Of a stretch of 64,000 bases of DNA, positions 26,909 to 34,406 are shown in pieces; the first letter of the stretch is position 1; each line of letters starts with the position of its first letter. The DNA is taken from assembly GCA_963765955.1 (NCBI GenBank), contig CAVXYA010000002.1, forward strand, positions 682,001 to 746,000, given 5' to 3'. The notes below the pieces were generated by a model. The model had not been told where the DNA came from, did no database searches, and was given only the letters and a program-made list of their open reading frames with translations. A program made the position numbers and the translations under genes. Source of the stretch: JAXDMK01 sp963765955. GTDB lineage: Bacteria; Actinomycetota; Acidimicrobiia; Acidimicrobiales; AC-14.

Positions 26909-27690
26909 GCACCGCCCACCGCTCCGCAGCCGCGGGACGGGGCCAGCCCCGCGTGCGAGGCCCCCTCACCGGCCTCGCCCCGGAGGCCAAGCTGGTGGGA
27001 CTGGTGGCCTTCCTGGTGGTTGTGGCCGTCACGCCCCCGTCCCGGCCGTGGGCGCTGGCCGGCCAGGCGGTCGTGGCCGCGGCACTCGCCACCGCCGCTT
27101 TGGTCGCGCCCCGAGACCTTCTCCGCCGGCTCGTCATCGATCTCCCCCTCGTCGTGCTGGCCGCCACCACGGCCGTGGCCGGGACGGGGCCGAGGCTCGA
27201 CGTCGCCGGTCTCAGCCTGTCCCGCGCCGGGCTGCAGGTGGGCCTGGGCCTTCTGGCCAAGGCAACCATCGGCATGGTGGCGGTGTCGGCGGTGGCGGCG
27301 TCGACTACCGCGTCGGAGACGGTGGCCGGCCTCCGCCGGCTGCGCCTCCCGGCCTGGATCTGCGACCTCGTCTCCCTCACCGCCCGCCAGCTCCAGGTGT
27401 TGGGCGACGAGCTGGGGCGACTGCGGCTGGCGGGCGCGGTCCGGGCCGGCACCCGGGGCCGCCGGGGCGAGTGGACGGCCGTGGCTCGCGCCCTGGGCGT
27501 GCTCTTCGTCCGCAGCGTGGAACGGACCGACCGGCTGCAGGTGGCGCTGGCGGCCCGGGGTGGCACCGCCCTCGGCAGCCTCGGCCCTCTCACGTCGACG
27601 ACACCGTCGACGGCGGCGCCACAGTCCTCGTGGCCGATCGTCCTCGCCCCCGCAGCCGTCGCCCTCGTCCTGCGGCTGGCGGCCGGGTGA
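26905..27690 (+). CDS. cbiQ: Cobalt ECF transporter T component CbiQ
   Basis: CbiQ is the transmembrane coupling subunit linking CbiM to the CbiO ATPase. It is 261 residues with an N-terminal PEAKLVGLVAFLVVVAVTP and several hydrophobic segments. The cytoplasmic coupling helices show GLRRLRLPAWICDL and LFVRSVERTDRLQVALAARG, matching the A-R-G motifs of T components. GTG 26905 overlaps the cbiM stop and its stop overlaps the next GTG. Confidence 0.92.
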   Translation: MSTAHRSAAAGRGQPRVRGPLTGLAPEAKLVGLVAFLVVVAVTPPSRPWALAGQAVVAAALATAALVAPRDLLRRLVIDLPLVVLAATTAVAGTGPRLDVAGLSLSRAGLQVGLGLLAKATIGMVAVSAVAASTTASETVAGLRRLRLPAWICDLVSLTARQLQVLGDELGRLRLAGAVRAGTRGRRGEWTAVARALGVLFVRSVERTDRLQVALAARGGTALGSLGPLTSTTPSTAAPQSSWPIVLAPAAVALVLRLAAG

Positions 27691-29420
27691 CCGACCTCCT
27701 CCTCATCGGCCACGGCAGCCGCGACCCGGCCGCGGCCGAGGAGTTCGCGGCGCTGACCGCGCTCGTCACCGCGGCCACCGCCCCCGACACCCGAGTCGCG
27801 GGCGGGTTCCTCGAGCTGGCCGAACCCCACGTCGACGCCGCCCTCGACCGCCTGGTCGCCGAGGGGGCCACCGACGTGGCCGCCGTCCCCTACGTCCTCT
27901 TCGGCGCCGGCCACCTCAAGGACGACGGCCCCGCGGTCCTGGCCCGGGCCCGCCTCCGCCACCCCCACGTGCGCTTTCGCCTGGGCCGCGACCTCGGCAT
28001 CCACCCGGCCGTCCTCGACGTGGCCGAGGACCGGGCCCGCACCGCCCTCAAGCGGCTGCCCCCCACCGAGCGCACGGCGGTGGTGCTGGTGGGACGGGGC
28101 TCCACCGACCCCGACGCCTGCGCCGACTTCGTCAAGCTGGCCCGCCTGCTGGAGGACGGTCGGGGCCTCGGCCCGGTCCACCCCGCCTTCGTGGCCATGA
28201 GCCGCCCCGACCCGGCCGACGCCCTCGACCGGGCCCGCCACCTGGGCGCGGAGGCGGTCGTGGTCGTCCCCCTCCTCCTCTTCCGGGGCGTCCTGGTCGA
28301 CCGCATCGCGTCGGAGGCCGGCCAGTGGGCCGCCGACCATCCCGACGTCGCCGTCGCCACCGCCGCCCACCTCGGCCCCGACCCCCGGCTGGCGGCCCTG
28401 GTCGTCGAGCGCCACCGGGAGGCGTGCGAGGGCGACGTCCGCATGAACTGCGACGTCTGCGCCTACCGGGTGCGGCTCCCCGGCTACGAGGACAAGGTGG
28501 GCACGCCGCTGGCGATCTCCCCGCCCGAGGACGCGCCCCGGGGCTGGCGGGCCCGGCGGGCGGCCAACCAGGCCGCGGCCGAGGCCGCCGTCCGCCGGGA
28601 GCGACCCCGTCGGGGACTCGGCCGCCGCACCGGCATCCCCTCGGCTCCCGACCGGGGCGACGGGCACCCGGCCCTGCGCATCGCCGGGCTTCGCCATCGG
28701 TGGCCCGACGGCACCGACGCCCTGGCCGGCGTCGACCTGGTCGTGGAACGGGGCGAGCGGGTCGCCGTCCTCGGGCCCAACGGCTCGGGCAAGACCACCC
28801 TCGCCCTCCACCTCATCGGTGCCCTCGACCGGCCGCCGGGCGCGGGCGACGTAGACGTCACCGGCCTCCCGGTGGCGGCCCGCGACCTGGCCGAGATCCG
28901 CCGCCGGGTGGGCCTCGTGTTCCAGGACCCCGACGACCAGCTCCTCCTGCCCACCGTGGCCGACGACGTGGCCCTCGGCCCCGCCAACCTGGGCCTCACC
29001 GGCGACGCCCTCGCGACCCGGGTGGCGGCCGCCCTCGACGTGGTCGGGCTCACCGACGCCGCCGACCGGGCGCCCCAGCACCTGAGCATGGGCGAGCGCC
29101 GGCGGGCGGCCCTGGCCGGAGTTCTCGCCGTCCATCCCGAGGTCCTCGTCCTCGACGAGCCCAGCGCCAACCTCGACCCGTCCGCCCGGCGGGACGTGGT
29201 CGAGATCGTCAAGGGCCTGCCGTCGAGCGTCACCACCCTCGTCATCACCCACGACCTCCCTCTCGCCCTCGAGCTCTGCCCCCGGTCGGTGGTGCTCGAC
29301 GGCGGCCGCATCGTGGCCGACGGCCCCACCGCCGCCCTCCTGGCCAACCCCGCCCTCATGGCCGCCCACCGCCTGGAGCTGCCCTACGGGTTCGCCGTGC
29401 CGACCCCCGGGGCGCCGTGA
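27687..29420 (+). CDS. cbiX: Sirohydrochlorin cobaltochelatase CbiX fused to cobalt ABC ATPase CbiO
   Basis: The 577-residue frame joins two proteins. Residues 1-250 are a two-lobed CbiX (LLIGHGSRDPAAAEEF with catalytic His 9; second lobe VVLVGRGSTDPDACADFV). They end in the actinobacterial-type NCDVCAYR tail (about 253-260), which may bind a metal or cluster. An Arg/Ala-rich linker follows. From about 340 on comes CbiO, with Walker A GPNGSGKTT (near 362), Q-loop VFQDPDDQLLLP, signature LSMGERRR and Walker B VLVLDEP. The frame is unbroken. A chelatase tethered to the import motor could hand imported cobalt straight to sirohydrochlorin; this is inference. Confidence 0.9.
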   Translation: MTDLLLIGHGSRDPAAAEEFAALTALVTAATAPDTRVAGGFLELAEPHVDAALDRLVAEGATDVAAVPYVLFGAGHLKDDGPAVLARARLRHPHVRFRLGRDLGIHPAVLDVAEDRARTALKRLPPTERTAVVLVGRGSTDPDACADFVKLARLLEDGRGLGPVHPAFVAMSRPDPADALDRARHLGAEAVVVVPLLLFRGVLVDRIASEAGQWAADHPDVAVATAAHLGPDPRLAALVVERHREACEGDVRMNCDVCAYRVRLPGYEDKVGTPLAISPPEDAPRGWRARRAANQAAAEAAVRRERPRRGLGRRTGIPSAPDRGDGHPALRIAGLRHRWPDGTDALAGVDLVVERGERVAVLGPNGSGKTTLALHLIGALDRPPGAGDVDVTGLPVAARDLAEIRRRVGLVFQDPDDQLLLPTVADDVALGPANLGLTGDALATRVAAALDVVGLTDAADRAPQHLSMGERRRAALAGVLAVHPEVLVLDEPSANLDPSARRDVVEIVKGLPSSVTTLVITHDLPLALELCPRSVVLDGGRIVADGPTAALLANPALMAAHRLELPYGFAVPTPGAP

Positions 29421-30352
29421 CGACCGCCGACGTCACGCCCGCCGTCGCTCCCCCGGCCGGCCTCCACGGGGGCGACGGGTCCCGGTTGGCCGCCGCCCTG
29501 GGCATCGATCCCGATGACGTCCTCGACCTGTCGGCCTCCTTCAACCCGTGCGCCCCCGACGTGGTCGCCCTCGCCGCTCGCCGCCTGGACGGCCTCCTCC
29601 GCTACCCCGATCCCACCAAGGCGACCGCGGCCCTGGCCGCCGCCATCGGGGTCGACGCCGACCGCCTCGTGCTCACCGCCGGTGGGTCCGAGGCCATCGC
29701 TCTCGTCGCCGACGAGGTGGTGGACGGGCGCGTCGAGGGACCCGAGTTCTCCCTGTACGAGCGCCACCTCCCGATCGTCAGCCCCACCGGCGGGCGGTGG
29801 CGCTCCAACCCCAACAACCCCACCGGCGAGCTGGCCGGGGCCGACGACCACGACGGCGCAGTCTGGGACGAGGCCTTCTGGCCCCTCGCCACCGGCACCT
29901 GGACCCGCGGCGACGCCGACCGGGGGTGCATCACCATCGGCTCCCTGACCAAGGTGTTCGCCTGCCCCGGCCTGCGGGTGGGCTACGTCATCGCCCCCAC
30001 GGCCGAGCTCGCCGACCGCCTCCGCCGCCGCCAGCCGCTGTGGTCGGTCGGCAGCCTGGCCTGCACCCTCGTCCCCGACCTCCTCGAACGGGCCGACCTC
30101 CCCGCCTGGCGAGACACGATCGCCGCCCTCCGGGCCGACCTCGCCCGTCTCCTTCGCGACCGCGGCCACCGGGTGGCCGCGGCCGACGCTCCCTGGGTGC
30201 TCGTCTCCCCCGCCGGTGATCTCCGCCACCGCCTGGCGGGGCACGCCGTCCTCGTCCGGGACTGCTCGTCGTTCGGCCTGGTCGACACCGTCCGCATCGC
30301 CGTCCCCGACGCCGCCGGCCTCGACCGCCTGGCCGCCGCCCTCAGCCGGTGA
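29417..30352 (+). CDS. cobC: Threonine-phosphate decarboxylase-like PLP enzyme
   Basis: This is a fold-type I aminotransferase-like protein of 311 residues. It resembles CobC/CobD, which makes (R)-1-amino-2-propanol phosphate for the nucleotide loop. LHGGDGSRLAAALG and DLSASFNPCAPD are typical of the group. SNPNNPTGE, VWDEAFWPLA and the PLP Lys in GSLTKVFACPGLRVGY are conserved. It is 20-40 residues shorter than usual, mainly before the NPNNPTG motif. GTG 29417 overlaps the cbiO stop. Confidence 0.88.
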   Translation: MTTADVTPAVAPPAGLHGGDGSRLAAALGIDPDDVLDLSASFNPCAPDVVALAARRLDGLLRYPDPTKATAALAAAIGVDADRLVLTAGGSEAIALVADEVVDGRVEGPEFSLYERHLPIVSPTGGRWRSNPNNPTGELAGADDHDGAVWDEAFWPLATGTWTRGDADRGCITIGSLTKVFACPGLRVGYVIAPTAELADRLRRRQPLWSVGSLACTLVPDLLERADLPAWRDTIAALRADLARLLRDRGHRVAAADAPWVLVSPAGDLRHRLAGHAVLVRDCSSFGLVDTVRIAVPDAAGLDRLAAALSR

Positions 30353-32025
30353 AAGCCCTGGTCATGGACGGGATCGTCCTGCGGCGGGAGATCCTGGCCG
30401 CCATCCGGTCCGAGATCACGCAGGTCGCGGCCGCCGGTTCGCCGCGCCCCTGCCTGGCCACGGTCGTCGTCGGCGACAACCCCCGCTGCCACATCCTGGC
30501 CCGGGGCAAGCGGTCGGCCGCGGCCGAGGTCGGGATGCGGACGACGACGGTCGACCTGCCCGGCACCGCCACCCAGGACGAGGTGGAACGGGCGGTCGCC
30601 CGCCTGGGCGACGACCCCGACGTCGACGGGATCTTCGTGCAGCTCCCTCTGCCCGGCCATCTCGACCTGGAGGCGCTGCTCGTGCTCGTCCCGCCGGCCA
30701 AGGACGTCGACGCCATGCGCCGCGACAGCCCGCACGCGGCGACGACGCCGTTGGCCGTGGTCTGCCTGCTCGAGCGGTACGACCTCCCGATCGCGGGCCG
30801 GCGGGTGGTGGTGGTCGGGCGGGCGCGGGGGATGGCGTCGCTCCTCACCAGCCGGGACGGCGACGTCACCCAGACCGACCACGCCGCTCCCGAGGTGTGC
30901 CGGGAGGCCGACATCCTGGTCGCCACCGCCGGCCGGCCGGGCACGATCGGGCCCGACCACATCCGCCCGGGGGCGGCGGTCGTCGACGTCACCGGCGACG
31001 TCGACCTCGCTGCGATCGAGGCCGTCGCCGGCACCGTTGGGCCCTACCCCTCGGCCGTGGGACCGGTCGCCCTCGCCTGCCTCCTGCGCAACACCCTTCC
31101 GCCGCCGCTTTCATGCGCTCGTAGCGTGGTGAAACGGGCCGTTTCCGCCGAATCCACCACGCTTCCGATGCAGGGAATCGAGGGTCGGGCGACGATCGAC
31201 CAAGCTGGGCGTATGACCGGGCCGGGCGCCGACCAGCTGCTCATCCACCGCCACGCGGAAGGGCGCCTGCGGCGGGTCCCCGACGAGGTGGCGGTGGAGG
31301 AACCGCTCGAGATCCGCCTCGACGGCCACACCGTCGCCACCACCCTCCGCACCCCGGGGCACGACCACGAGCTGGCGGTGGGGCTGCTCCACGCCGAGGG
31401 GCTGATCGACGGCCTCCCCATCACCCGGGTCCACCACTGCTTCGCCGATCAGCAACCGACCGTCGAGCTCAACGTGATCACCGTCGACACCGGCGGGCGG
31501 GCGCCCGTCCCGACGCCCCGCCTGCAGACGGCCACCGCCGCCTGCGGCCTGTGCGGGTCGACCACCATCGCCACCCTCACCGCCCGCCTCCAGCCCCTCC
31601 CCGCCATCGGGCTCCTCCCGGACGAGGTGGTGCTCGCCGTCGGTGACCAGGTGCGCAGCCGCCAGAGCCTGTTCGCCGCCACCGGCGGGGTCCACGCGGC
31701 GGCGGTGTTCGACGTCGGCGGCGAGCCCCTCCTGATCCGGGAGGACGTGGGCCGCCACAACGCCGTCGACAAGCTGGTCGGCCGCCTGCGCCTCGACGAC
31801 CGGCTCCCCGCCGCCGGCCTCGGACTGTTCGTCTCCGGCCGGGCCGGCTTCGAGCTGGTGCAGAAGGCGTGGGCCGCCGGCTTCGCCTGGATGGTGGCGG
31901 TGGGGGCGCCCACGTCCCTGGCGGTGAGGACGGCCCGCACCGCCGGCCTGGTGCTGGTCGGCTTCGCCACCGACCAGCGCTTCAACCTCTACTCCCCCGC
32001 TGTGCCCCCTTCAATCGGCCCGTGA
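30349..32025 (+). CDS. fdhD: FolD-like protein fused to formate dehydrogenase accessory sulfurtransferase FdhD
   Basis: One 558-residue frame holds two modules. Residues 1-255 resemble FolD (methylene-THF dehydrogenase/cyclohydrolase), with GIFVQLPLPGHLD, KDVDAM and VVVVGRARGMASLL. The catalytic YxxxK is reduced to LARGK (the Tyr is lost) and the PCTP motif is AATTP, so activity may differ. After a hairpin-containing linker (about 31100-31212) comes FdhD, with the catalytic Cys pair in ACGLCGSTT (near residue 398), FAATGGVHAAAVF and REDVGRHNAVDKL. FdhD sulfurates the molybdenum cofactor of formate dehydrogenases. If the fusion is not translated as such, ATG 31213 would start FdhD alone. Confidence 0.85.
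   Translation: MKALVMDGIVLRREILAAIRSEITQVAAAGSPRPCLATVVVGDNPRCHILARGKRSAAAEVGMRTTTVDLPGTATQDEVERAVARLGDDPDVDGIFVQLPLPGHLDLEALLVLVPPAKDVDAMRRDSPHAATTPLAVVCLLERYDLPIAGRRVVVVGRARGMASLLTSRDGDVTQTDHAAPEVCREADILVATAGRPGTIGPDHIRPGAAVVDVTGDVDLAAIEAVAGTVGPYPSAVGPVALACLLRNTLPPPLSCARSVVKRAVSAESTTLPMQGIEGRATIDQAGRMTGPGADQLLIHRHAEGRLRRVPDEVAVEEPLEIRLDGHTVATTLRTPGHDHELAVGLLHAEGLIDGLPITRVHHCFADQQPTVELNVITVDTGGRAPVPTPRLQTATAACGLCGSTTIATLTARLQPLPAIGLLPDEVVLAVGDQVRSRQSLFAATGGVHAAAVFDVGGEPLLIREDVGRHNAVDKLVGRLRLDDRLPAAGLGLFVSGRAGFELVQKAWAAGFAWMVAVGAPTSLAVRTARTAGLVLVGFATDQRFNLYSPAVPPSIGP
31123..31163. repeat. Nested palindrome at the FolD/FdhD junction
   Basis: AGCGTGGTG (31123-31131) pairs perfectly with CACCACGCT (31155-31163). 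Inside it, AAACGG-G-CCGTTT (31132-31144) forms a second stem. The stretch is stop-free in the shared frame and encodes RSVVKRAVSAESTTLP, which belongs to neither protein family. Confidence 0.75.
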
Positions 32026-32510
32026 TCACTCTGGTCCTGGGCGGTGCGAGATCGGGGAAGTCGGAGGTGGGCGAGCGCCTGGCCGCCGCCCTCGGTCCCG
32101 ACGTCACCTACGTCGCCACCGCCATCGTCGACCTCGCCGACGACGACTTCCAGGCGCGCATCGACAAGCACCGGGCCCGGCGACCTCCCTCGTGGACAAC
32201 GGTCGAGGCGGGCGCCGACCTCCCCGCCATCCTCTCCGCCCTCGTCGGCCCCGTCCTCGTCGACTCCCTCGGCCCGTGGATCGCGGCGTGCGAGGATCCC
32301 GACGCCGACGCCCTGTGTCACGCCCTCGTCCACCGCCCGGGCGACACCGTGGTCGTGTCCGAGGAGGTGGGGATGGGCGTCCACCCGTCGACCGACGCCG
32401 GCCGCCGCTTCCGCGACGCGCTCGGCACCGTGAACCGGATGGTGGCGGACATGGCCGACGAGGTGGTGCTGGTGGTGGCCGGCCGGGTGCTGCCCCTGGC
32501 CCGCCCGTGA
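32022..32510 (+). CDS. cobU: Adenosylcobinamide kinase / adenosylcobinamide-phosphate guanylyltransferase
   Basis: CobU phosphorylates adenosylcobinamide and then attaches GMP. The 162-residue protein has the P-loop GGARSGKSE at residues 7-15, YVATA, the RIDKHRARRP segment and VVSEEVGMGVHP. The C-terminal RFRDALGTVNRMVADMADEVVLVVAGR is conserved. GTG 32022 overlaps the fdhD stop. Its own stop lies in a 15-base sequence that is repeated 122 bases later at the cobS start. Confidence 0.94.
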   Translation: MITLVLGGARSGKSEVGERLAAALGPDVTYVATAIVDLADDDFQARIDKHRARRPPSWTTVEAGADLPAILSALVGPVLVDSLGPWIAACEDPDADALCHALVHRPGDTVVVSEEVGMGVHPSTDAGRRFRDALGTVNRMVADMADEVVLVVAGRVLPLARP

Positions 32511-32636
32511 TCGCTCGCCGCGACCTACCCGCCGTTCGGAGCAACGGTAGGGACGTGATTGCAGGCCATCGGGTCCGAATCACGTCCCTGTGCGTGCAGC
32601 AAACCGGTGCGGGCGGCGCACCCCGCCCGTGATCGC
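32500..32636. repeat. Hairpin-rich insertion flanked by 15-bp direct repeats between cobU and cobS
   Basis: CCCGCCCGTGATCGC occurs at 32500-32514 (spanning the cobU stop) and again at 32622-32636 (spanning the cobS GTG). The 107 bases between contain a perfect 11-bp stem, GGGACGTGATT (32550-32560) with AATCACGTCCC (32578-32588). They also hold a smaller one, CCGTT/AACGG with CCTA/TAGG, and a GTGCAGCAAACC segment like the family B core. Removing one repeat plus the insert restores a GTGA stop/start overlap, as at the other junctions of this operon. Confidence 0.85.
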
Positions 32637-33360
32637 GGCGCTCGCCTTCCTCACCCCGCTGGGCCGGGCCCGGGCGCCCGACCGTACGACCTTCGACTGG
32701 TTCCCCGTGGTGGGCGCCCTCCTGGGGGCGGCGGTGGGACTGGTCTGGTGGGGCGCCCACGAGCTGTGGTCGCCCCTCGTGGCCGCCGCCCTGGCGGTGA
32801 CCGCCGACGTGGCCCTCACCGGCGCCCTCCACGTCGACGGCCTGGCCGACACGGCCGACGGCGTCCTCCCCCACCTCGACCGCGCCCGCCGGCTGGCGGT
32901 GATGCGCGAGCCCGACGTGGGCGCCTTCGGCGTCACCGCCGTCGTCCTCACCCTCGGCCTGCGGGTGGCGGTGCTGGCGTCCCTCGATCCGAACGTGGCC
33001 CTGGTGGCCGCCCTGTGGTGCGCGTCCCGGACGGTGATGGCGGTCGCCGCCCGCGCCGTCCCCTACGCCCGGGCCGAGGGCGGACTGGCCGCCGCCTTCC
33101 TGGGCCGGTCGCCGGTACCGGTCGCGATCCTGGGGACGGCGGTCGCCGGAGCCCTCGCCATCGGGACCGGAGCGGTTGACACCGACGCCCACCCGTCCAT
33201 CCCCCTCGCCCTGCTGGCGGTCGGGGCGGTGGCGGCGGCGGGCGCAATGGTGGTCGCCCTCGCCCGCCGCCGGCTGGGCGGCTTCACCGGCGACGTGCTG
33301 GGGGCGGCCGGCGTGGTGGGCGAGACGGTCGGCCTCCTGGTCGCCGCCGCCCGCTGGTGA
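32629..33360 (+). CDS. cobS: Adenosylcobinamide-GDP ribazoletransferase (cobalamin synthase)
   Basis: CobS is an integral membrane enzyme that joins adenosylcobinamide-GDP with alpha-ribazole. The 243-residue protein starts with AALAFLTPLGRAR. It has the conserved ALHVDGLADTADG and REPDVGAFGV motifs, TVMAVAARAVPYARAEGGLAAAF, and about six hydrophobic segments. GTG 32629 is within the second direct repeat. The end overlaps a GTGA unit. Confidence 0.93.
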   Translation: MIAALAFLTPLGRARAPDRTTFDWFPVVGALLGAAVGLVWWGAHELWSPLVAAALAVTADVALTGALHVDGLADTADGVLPHLDRARRLAVMREPDVGAFGVTAVVLTLGLRVAVLASLDPNVALVAALWCASRTVMAVAARAVPYARAEGGLAAAFLGRSPVPVAILGTAVAGALAIGTGAVDTDAHPSIPLALLAVGAVAAAGAMVVALARRRLGGFTGDVLGAAGVVGETVGLLVAAARW

Positions 33361-33449
33361 CCCGCCGGGCCGTGGCCCTGATCCGCCGGGTCGGGCCCCT
33401 GCCGTGCCCGTGACCCGCCGGGCCGTGACCCGCCGGCCCGTGACTCGCC
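33357..33449 (+). repeat. Repeated GTGACCCGCCGGGCC units at the cobS/cbiB junction
   Basis: The 18-base GTGACCCGCCGGGCCGTG overlaps the cobS stop at 33357-33374 and returns at 33410-33427. It is followed in tandem by GTGACCCGCCGGCCCGTG (33425-33442) and a longer variant from 33440. In the cbiB frame these give VTRRA-VTRRP-VTRRRRA-V. From the first copy an 18-codon frame ends in a TGA that overlaps the GTG at 33410. The pattern suggests copying of an original GTGA stop/start unit. Confidence 0.8.
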
Positions 33450-34406
33450 GCCGCCGGGCCGTGGGCGCGGCCGCCGGCATCCTCCTCGACCGGGCCCTGG
33501 GCGAGCCCCCGGACCGCATGGCCCCACCCGGTGGCCCTGTTCGGCACCCTCATGCTCGGCGTCGAGGACCGGCTGTGGCGCGACGGCCCGGCCGCCCGGT
33601 CCGCGGGAGTGGCCCACGCCAGCCTCGGCCTCGCCATCGGCGCCGCCGCCGGGGCCGCCGCCCGGTCGACGACCGCCACCACCTATGTCGCGGTCGCCGG
33701 CCGCCTCCTCCACGACACCGCCCTCGACATCGCGGCCGCCCTTGACGCCGGCGACCTCGAACTCGCCCGCACCAGGCTCCCGGCCCTCGCCGGCCGTGAC
33801 CCGTCCGGACTGGACGAGGCCGGCATCGCCCGGGCGGTCGTCGAGTCGGTGGCCGAGAACACGGTCGACGCAATCGTGGCCCCGGCCCTGTGGGGCGCCG
33901 TCCTCGGCGGCGCCGGCGCCTTCGGCTACCGGGCGGTCAACACCCTCGACTCCATGGTCGGCCACCGCTCGGACCGGTACGAGCGCTACGGCTGGGCCAG
34001 CGCCCGCCTCGACGACGTCGCCGGATGGATCCCGGCCCGGGCCACCGCCGCTCTCGTCGCCGCCGTACGGCCCCGAGCGGCCGGCGCCGTGTGGCGCACC
34101 GTCCGCCGGGACGCCCCCGCCCACCCGTCCCCCAACGCGGGCGTGGCCGAGGCCGCCTTCGCCGCCGCCCTGGGCGTCCGCCTGGGGGGGACCAACCGCT
34201 ACGAAGGCCGGATCGAGCACCGGGCCTTCCTGGGCGACGGCCGGCCACCGGTCGCGGCCGACGTCCACCACGCGGTCCGGCTCTCCCGCGACGTGAGCCT
34301 GGCCCTGGCCGCCGCCCTTTCCGCAGCCGCCGGCGCCAGCGTCAGCGTCAGCGTCAGCGGCAGTCGTCGACGAAGCCCTCCACGCTCCGTTGGAGAGCGG
34401 GCGTGA
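33410..34406 (+). CDS. cbiB: Adenosylcobinamide-phosphate synthase CbiB, one frame break
   Basis: CbiB/CobD attaches the aminopropanol linker to adenosylcobyric acid at the membrane. The N-terminal GAAAGILLDRALGEPPDRM is in frame 2. After one extra C near 33523 (GCCCCAC for GCCCAC) the rest continues in frame 3 as HPVALFGTLMLGVEDRLW. Conserved downstream motifs are ARAVVESVAENTVDAIVAPALWG, NTLDSMVGHR and RDAPAHPSPNAGVAEAAFAAALGVRLGG. The last 25 or so residues (SVSVSVS and an Arg-rich tail) overlap the convergent peptidase gene by 53 bases and may be an artefact. The start is uncertain because of repeated GTG units. Confidence 0.87.

Noticed and set aside
26577..29369. 930-codon open frame on the minus strand
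   Set aside because: It lies opposite cbiM, cbiQ and cbiX-cbiO, has no family motifs and reflects the absence of AT-rich stop codons in high-GC DNA.
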